Positions 59,209 to 64,000 of a DNA stretch of 64,000 bases are shown here, piece by piece. Within the stretch, counting starts at the first letter, position 1. Each line of letters opens with the position of its first letter. The stretch is from Imbricaverruca yamaguchii (taxonomy: Eukaryota > Arthropoda > Thecostraca > Neoverrucidae): the NCBI GenBank assembly GCA_034440575.1, contig JAOTOL010001455.1, forward strand, positions 62,001-126,000, read 5' to 3'. The position numbers and the translations under genes were made by a program. The notes beneath the pieces are model-generated. The model was not told the DNA's origin and made no database searches. It saw only the letters and a list, made by a program, of their open reading frames with translations.

Positions 59209-59954
59209 CAGGGATGCGAAGCCGGAGACGGAGCCGGAGCCACCGGGACATTTTATTCGGAGCCGGAGTTCGAGCCGGAGCCGTCAAAAGCAGGGCGGCT
59301 CCGACTCCGAAAGAGGTGTAAATTAAACAAAATTAGCAAACGAGAAATGAACACATTATACCTAGTATGGTATGGCATGATATGAAAACGCATTTTTAAA
59401 AGCCAAAATGTTTAAATACAAGTAGCATGTAAAAATATCGACGAATAATGGTAGAATAATCAATAGCCATATTCCAGTCTCAGTAGTCAATGCAATAGTT
59501 CCATGTTTAGTTTAGTTAAGTTCATTGTTTCCATCATCAACGGGTTGTTGTACCTTATTAGAAATGAGGTCAAACATTACAATTAATAACAATGGTGCTC
59601 CTTGGACCGTTCACGGGATGGGGAGTGTTGTTGATGCGAGTCTCCCCTCTTCTGATTGCCCCAATACGGCACGAAGCGAGCGTCAGTTTACGAGGGCATA
59701 ATACCGAAAAGTGATTTGGGCGGGGGCAGGCGTTTATTTAAAGATAGATGCAGGGTTTATATAAGCTACTTATAATTGTCTAAAGTTTGCGCCCCTGAGT
59801 GGTCGCGGCTAACTTGTTTTTACATCCCCCTAGCTCTTACTTAATGGATCGATCACGTTTTGGATGTACGGAGCCGGAGCCGGAGTCGGGGTGCTTCCCC
59901 GGAGCCGGAGTCGGAGCCGGAGCCGTCCAAAATTTGCCCGGCTCCGCATCCTTT
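59209..59954. mobile_element. 746-bp hAT-like MITE with GGAGCC subterminal repeats
   Basis: The 8-bp CTTTTGAG flanks it on both sides (59201-59208 and 59955-59962). Ends are CAGGGATGCG and CGCATCCTTT, inverse over GGATGCG. Both subterminal regions (59215-59310 and 59868-59945) are degenerate GGAGCC/GGAGTC hexamer repeats; the middle is AT-rich without an open frame. Non-autonomous hAT-type element. Confidence 0.8.
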
Positions 59955-60094
59955 CTTTTGAGCCACCCGAATACGAATTTGAGCCATCCCAATGGTTTTG
60001 AAGAAGATAGGGAGCATTGGAGCAACAGCACATATTGCAAGCATGCCCAGATATCATCAGCCATTCTTTTCGTACCTATGTTCCCGGTGCAGTG

Positions 60095-60160
60095 TACTGG
60101 GCGCGAATGATCAATTCTGGTCGAAGCGCCCTAAAGTCCAAATAACTAGCTAGGTTGGTT
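60095..60160 (+). mobile_element. LINE 3' tail, plus strand
   Basis: Contains GGGCGCGAATGATC, then GCGCCCTAAA and CCAAATAACTAGCTAGG, the same stem-loop and terminal repeat as the other LINE ends but in the opposite direction to the neighbour that starts at 60172. The body upstream is not recognisable. Confidence 0.6.
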
Positions 60161-60171
60161 GATTGGTTATT

Positions 60172-60870
60172 GGAGTTTAGTGGCGCATCGATTACATCGG
60201 TCATGCAGCGCCCATAACATAGTCAGCGAAACAGTGAAATGTAGACAACATAAAACAGTGGAAGCGGATGGAAAGCAGTCAAAATGACATGTCAAAGCAA
60301 CATCAGTCAAACAGTGAAATGAAACCAATATCATCGAACAGCGAAATGGAAGTAGCATCATCAGACAAACACTGAAAGCAAGTAAAATCATTCAGATTGG
60401 CATGCCACAGGGTCAAATACAACTGTGTTAAACAGTGTCACGATCCACATTTTCCGATATAAAAGCGAGTTAATGAGGGGCGTAAATCACAGAAAACCGG
60501 ATATCCGATAGGCATCGGAAGAGCCGCCCCGATTGAACAATCGACGATTCGTCACCTAATACTTCCTTAAGGGAGAGAGACTTACGTCCAAAATGACGTC
60601 TTCGTTCGTCGGCAAGTCGGTTGCAGGAAATCAGCACGTGCCGCACTGACAGTGCAGCATGGCACCTTGAGCACAGCTGACTGTCACCGCCAGTCAGAAG
60701 GTAGCGGTGAGTCTCATGTGTGGCCAGTTCGCAGGCGACATAGTGCCACTTCGTGCCGTCTGACTTCATGTGATGATGATAACCATTCACCGATGCAAGG
60801 TTTAATTGCTCTCGGCTTGTTGTCCGTGGTGGCGTCCCACCGCAGAATTCCGAAAAATAAATGTCCAAGC
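60172..60870 (-). mobile_element. 3' fragment of the same LINE family, minus strand
   Basis: Minus-strand frame 60868-60470 encodes the Cys/His region (HRYLLTGGDSQLCSRC, HVLISCNRLAD) and LGDESSIVQSGRL, parallel to the 29-kb copy (IVQSGRL region), followed by the 3' stem-loop at 60173-60218. Confidence 0.75.
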
Positions 60871-61260
60871 CAGGAAAATCGATCCTTAGCTCAAACGTAC
60901 CACCAGTTCACTTAATATATCGGATACGGCAACTAAAGACGCACCTGAGCTCGAAGTCGCCGCGGGACCCAAAAATAAATATGTCGCCGGTGGCACGAAA
61001 AATCAGGCCGTGGCCCGGACTTTACATAATTCAAGAAAAGTCAACGAAAATTGCGTCGAGCCTAGTAAACTGGAGTCGGATCCCCCGGAACCATGCGCCT
61101 GAGCCTGAAATGCCACAACGGGACTCATCGTATTGGGGTTCCACAAATGTGAGCGAGGTACCCCAACTAAACACCTAAGATCCTAAGAACATAATATTGG
61201 AACGAAAATGCACGTGGCCCTCCAAAGCATACAGACTCTGGCAAAAAAACACACATTTTT
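60840..61260. repeat. diverged relative of the inverted-repeat arm of the 6.6-kb element
   Basis: Shares order and wording with 52850-53090: GTCGAGCCTAGTAAACTGG versus TTGAGCCAAGAAAACTGG, CCGGAACCATGCGCCTGAGC versus CCGGAACCACGCGCCTCGGA, then a CCACAAATGTG block. Probably part of another copy of the same family. Confidence 0.5.
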
Positions 61261-61802
61261 TTTTCTTCATATACACGAACACTATATAATTATGTCGGAC
61301 TGCAAGTCTTGGCCTCCCAGATGCCGGATCAAATAATTTTCAACCAGCGATCACCCGTCTTTTTCGTTTCTCATCCTTTCCATCATCAAACATAAGACTT
61401 CTTTTTGGGGGTGTCGATTTGCATCCTTTTGTGGGGGCCTTGGCCCCACTAATGTTGATCTTGGCCCACCCACTGTTGATTTGGGCCCCCCAATAACCTG
61501 TGCTGTTTTATGCTCATAAGAAAGCTAAAGAAAGAAAAAATAAAAACACCATGCTGCATAGAAAACTTAGGTGATGTTAAACAGCATATTTTGTACCCCA
61601 AAGAAACAGATTAAGTGTAGATAGTGAACTTCCCGACCCTGAACTCGCCCCACCAAAACGTTGGCTTCGTCCCTCCCTGATGTTAGGCACCAAGGAAATA
61701 CCTTCACCCATCGTCCCATCAAAACACAAGGCCGGTGTGTTTTAGCCTGCATATTATTTAAGCCATTGCGGGTTCGTGGGTGTTTGTAGGGAGGGGAGGG
61801 GG
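61261..61802. other. no gene; GGGGCC-type words
   Basis: 61425-61490 repeats GGCCCCAC/TTGATCTTGG words in the style of the 6.6-kb element. Confidence 0.35.
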
Positions 61803-61848
61803 ATGGTGACGGTGACGGTGACGGTGACGGTGACGGTGACGGTGACGG

Positions 61849-61880
<32 letters not shown>

Positions 61881-61882
61881 GA
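61803..61882. repeat. (GGTGAC)n-(GATGAC)n microsatellite
   Basis: About eight GGTGAC hexamers followed by five GATGAC hexamers. Confidence 0.95.
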
Positions 61883-62267
61883 CCCGAGTACAGTGCATGA
61901 CACTGTAGTGGGATGCTACAACTCATAGTTTTTTATGTTGGCATGCACAGTACACTGTTCTTTTGCTTATGTGACTTTACCTGTTCCTGGACGATTTTTC
62001 CCGTTCGTGAGGATGCTGAATACACATAAAAATACACATCGTCAAATAAAAATCAGAATTGTTGAGGTCTGAAAATATAGTGGGGCGAAATCCGATAAGT
62101 TTTTGGTTTGCGGGGGGGCGTCGGCCAATACGCTTGCCCCCCCAATGTTTTTTTAATCGACATCCCTGCTTCTTTTGCCATAGGCCAGCAAGCAAACTAC
62201 ATTCTTGCTTATTGTTTCTCCTCAACAACATCGATGATATTTACAACGGGGGCCATCTTAGAGTCGT

Positions 62268-62545
62268 ATAGTACTATATCATTGAAATTAGAACACATTA
62301 CATACTCATAATTGAGGTTGTAATGAGTCTCCCCCATGCACAAAGCAGAAGTTGAGCAAATTTTGTTTCAGCAGTAATAGGTGCCTATCCACCTTTCAGA
62401 CGCTACTACACCTATGACGTATGGTACTATATCATGTCAACTAGGGTACATCGCAAAACCATTAATGAGGATGTAATGAGTTTGCACGCCGTCCCCCACA
62501 CAAACGCACATAGCGGAAGTTGAACTTTTGATTGAATAGTGGTAC
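62268..62545. repeat. two diverged tandem copies of a ~150-bp repeat
   Basis: CGTATAGTACTATATCAT (62268) and CGTATGGTACTATATCAT (62419) start the copies; both contain TGTAATGAGT and GAAGTTGA blocks. 61883-62267 and 62546-62946 show no gene. Confidence 0.65.
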
Positions 62546-62946
62546 TAATAGTTTAACTCGCACCAGAGACAAACCTATTATTACAAAATAATCAATGAGT
62601 GGGGTTGTAATCGTGAGATAATCGCGTCGTAATAATCGTGAGAAGGGTTCCAAGTCCAGCAAGAAGTCTGAATTTGAAAGTACTTACATTGTGATGATAG
62701 TTCTTCTTCAGAATCACATGTTCCTGTTAGCCATAGACGCGCCCAGGGGGCCTACCCCATCCCCCTCAGCGGTGAAAGTCGCGTGAAATTGAAATTCTCT
62801 AAATACTATAAACACTTTAAATTATCGGGTTATCTATCCAAGTGTTGAACCATGGTGCATTGCGAAATTCCTCGGTGCGCCCCTGCCGTTGACACTGGCC
62901 CTCCCGCTTTTTGAGACGTTCCTACGCCTATGGTATACACACAAAC

Positions 62947-63058
62947 CACAGCCAGCCGTGACCCGTGGCTCGCTCGGACAGCGCGGTGGTGCCATTCCTG
63001 CTGCGTGGTGTTCAGGTCGGCCAGAGGTCGGATTCGGCGCCGGCCGGTCAACTTGACA
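62947..63058 (-). CDS. possible second exon of the same unidentified gene
   Basis: 112 nt (one base, then 37 codons) between an acceptor (TTATTCCAG|TGTC) and a weaker donor (GCTGTG|GTTTGT). It encodes VKLTGRRRIRPLADLNTTQQ and then EWHHRAVRASHGSRLAV. It is a GC-rich island in AT-rich DNA. Its first phase does not match the exon at 63654-63749 directly, so either an exon is missing between them or one of the two is not real. Confidence 0.3.
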
Positions 63059-63653
63059 CTGGAATAATAATAACACAATGTTGTGACCATGGTTAAACAC
63101 CAATTAGCGAGCGCGCGTTCCACACAGGCGGGCTTGTTTCCACACAGGCGCCACGGCAATGCTCTTGTGGGTTATCCAGATCCAGCGATGTGCACAAATT
63201 TATCGCAGGAAATGTAGTCAGAGCATGAAAAAAGCTACTGACTTTTTAAAGATTATTATTTTATGATTATTATTATATTATTTATGATTTTATTATTATG
63301 ATATTACTTTATTATTATCTCGAAAATTGTTCCCACCTGTCACAATATCTTGCAAGGACCTGGCAGCACCCTAGCGGTGAAACCTTGCAACTAGGTTTGA
63401 ACTTCCCGTCAATAGATAGCAGAAGTACACTAGTATTGGCAATCACGGCCCGGTGTTTTTTTTTTAATCTAAGGACATTTTGTGACATTCTGAGGGCTGT
63501 CACGCATGTATTTTTCACATAGAGATTGAGCCGGACGAAGCTAGCGCCACCGAGACCTCAGCGTATTGCAAAGATACACATGCTTTAGCAGACATACGCC
63601 CGATCACATTATGTAACTGCAAGATAACGTCACTGCTCCATACCTGTACTCAC
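63059..63653. other. AT-rich sequence between the two possible exons
   Basis: 63241-63318 is an ATT-rich simple-sequence stretch. Nothing else recognised; 63750-64000 likewise. Confidence 0.4.
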
Positions 63654-63749
63654 CCGAATTATTCCATGTCCGTCGAATATGGAGCCGCCGAAGCCCAACG
63701 TTGACTGGCTGCTGAACGCACACAGTTCCGGGTTCAGGTGTGCTCGAAA
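63654..63749 (-). CDS. possible internal exon of an unidentified gene
   Basis: A 96-nt, 32-codon open segment is bounded by a good acceptor (GATTTGCAG|TTTCGA) and donor (ATTCGG|GTGAGT), phase 0 at both ends. It encodes FRAHLNPELCAFSSQSTLGF and then GGSIFDGHGIIR. The hydrophobic/glycine pattern looks like a folded protein and unlike the repeats around it. I cannot name the family. Other exons would lie to the right, outside the window, or to the left. Confidence 0.45.
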
Positions 63750-64000
63750 CTGCAAATCAGTTCGTGAAGGTATCGAATGGGGGAAACGTCGGTGCGCGCT
63801 GGCGAAGTGGCGCCCTGTCATTCAACGAGATTGCAGCACGCATGTTGCAATCAGATAATGCACACTCGGGGGAATTGCTGTCATGCAGCAAGATTGCAGA
63901 CCGGACGCAGTATCGCTGGGGCGTTGTCATACAGGAAGAGTGCATAACGTGTACAACATCGCAAGAATGTTGAGTCATGGTGCGAGATTGTAGCCGGAGC

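Overview
This window is animal nuclear DNA, most likely from an arthropod or another protostome. Genes are split by spliceosomal introns. The mobile elements are I/Jockey-type and CR1-like LINEs, Penelope-like fragments, tRNA-derived SINEs, and DNA transposons with 8-bp target duplications. Tandem repeats are unusually dense. GC-rich exons with strong C/G third positions stand in AT-richer, repeat-filled introns. A crustacean would fit, but that is only a guess.

The main gene is FBXO28 on the minus strand, from about 46.15 kb down to 14.98 kb. It encodes an F-box protein, the substrate receptor of an SCF ubiquitin ligase. I could place seven collinear exons by hand, including a 34-codon exon (36565-36666). 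They join in phase into a 454-residue protein with an F-box, a helical middle, a coiled coil and a basic tail. The introns hold nearly everything else: a 2.9-kb DNA transposon with long inverted repeats and a putative plus-strand coding exon (43.9-44.7 kb) in intron 1; a 5'-truncated RNase H-bearing LINE and a palindromic SINE pair in intron 4; and Penelope fragments and a 1.8-kb, 36-bp-unit minisatellite in intron 6.

From 1 to 13 kb, downstream of the gene, lie hairpins, a 1.7-kb foldback element with TTAA at both edges, several minisatellites, (TA)n/(GT)n microsatellites, a tRNA-derived SINE and LINE/Penelope fragments. From 46.3 to 64 kb, upstream of the gene, lie a microsatellite, decayed CR1-like LINE copies in both orientations, a 6.6-kb hAT-like element built almost wholly of degenerate tandem repeats, a 746-bp hAT-like MITE, two LINE copies joined tail to tail, and two possible exons of an unidentified minus-strand gene at the right edge.

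The strongest unusual signal is that minisatellites sit directly against FBXO28 splice sites. At exon 2 the array unit contains the splice donor itself, so donor-like GTGAG motifs are repeated through the intron. No complete, intact mobile-element gene is visible. Everything was read by eye, without searches, so element families and exact boundaries are provisional.
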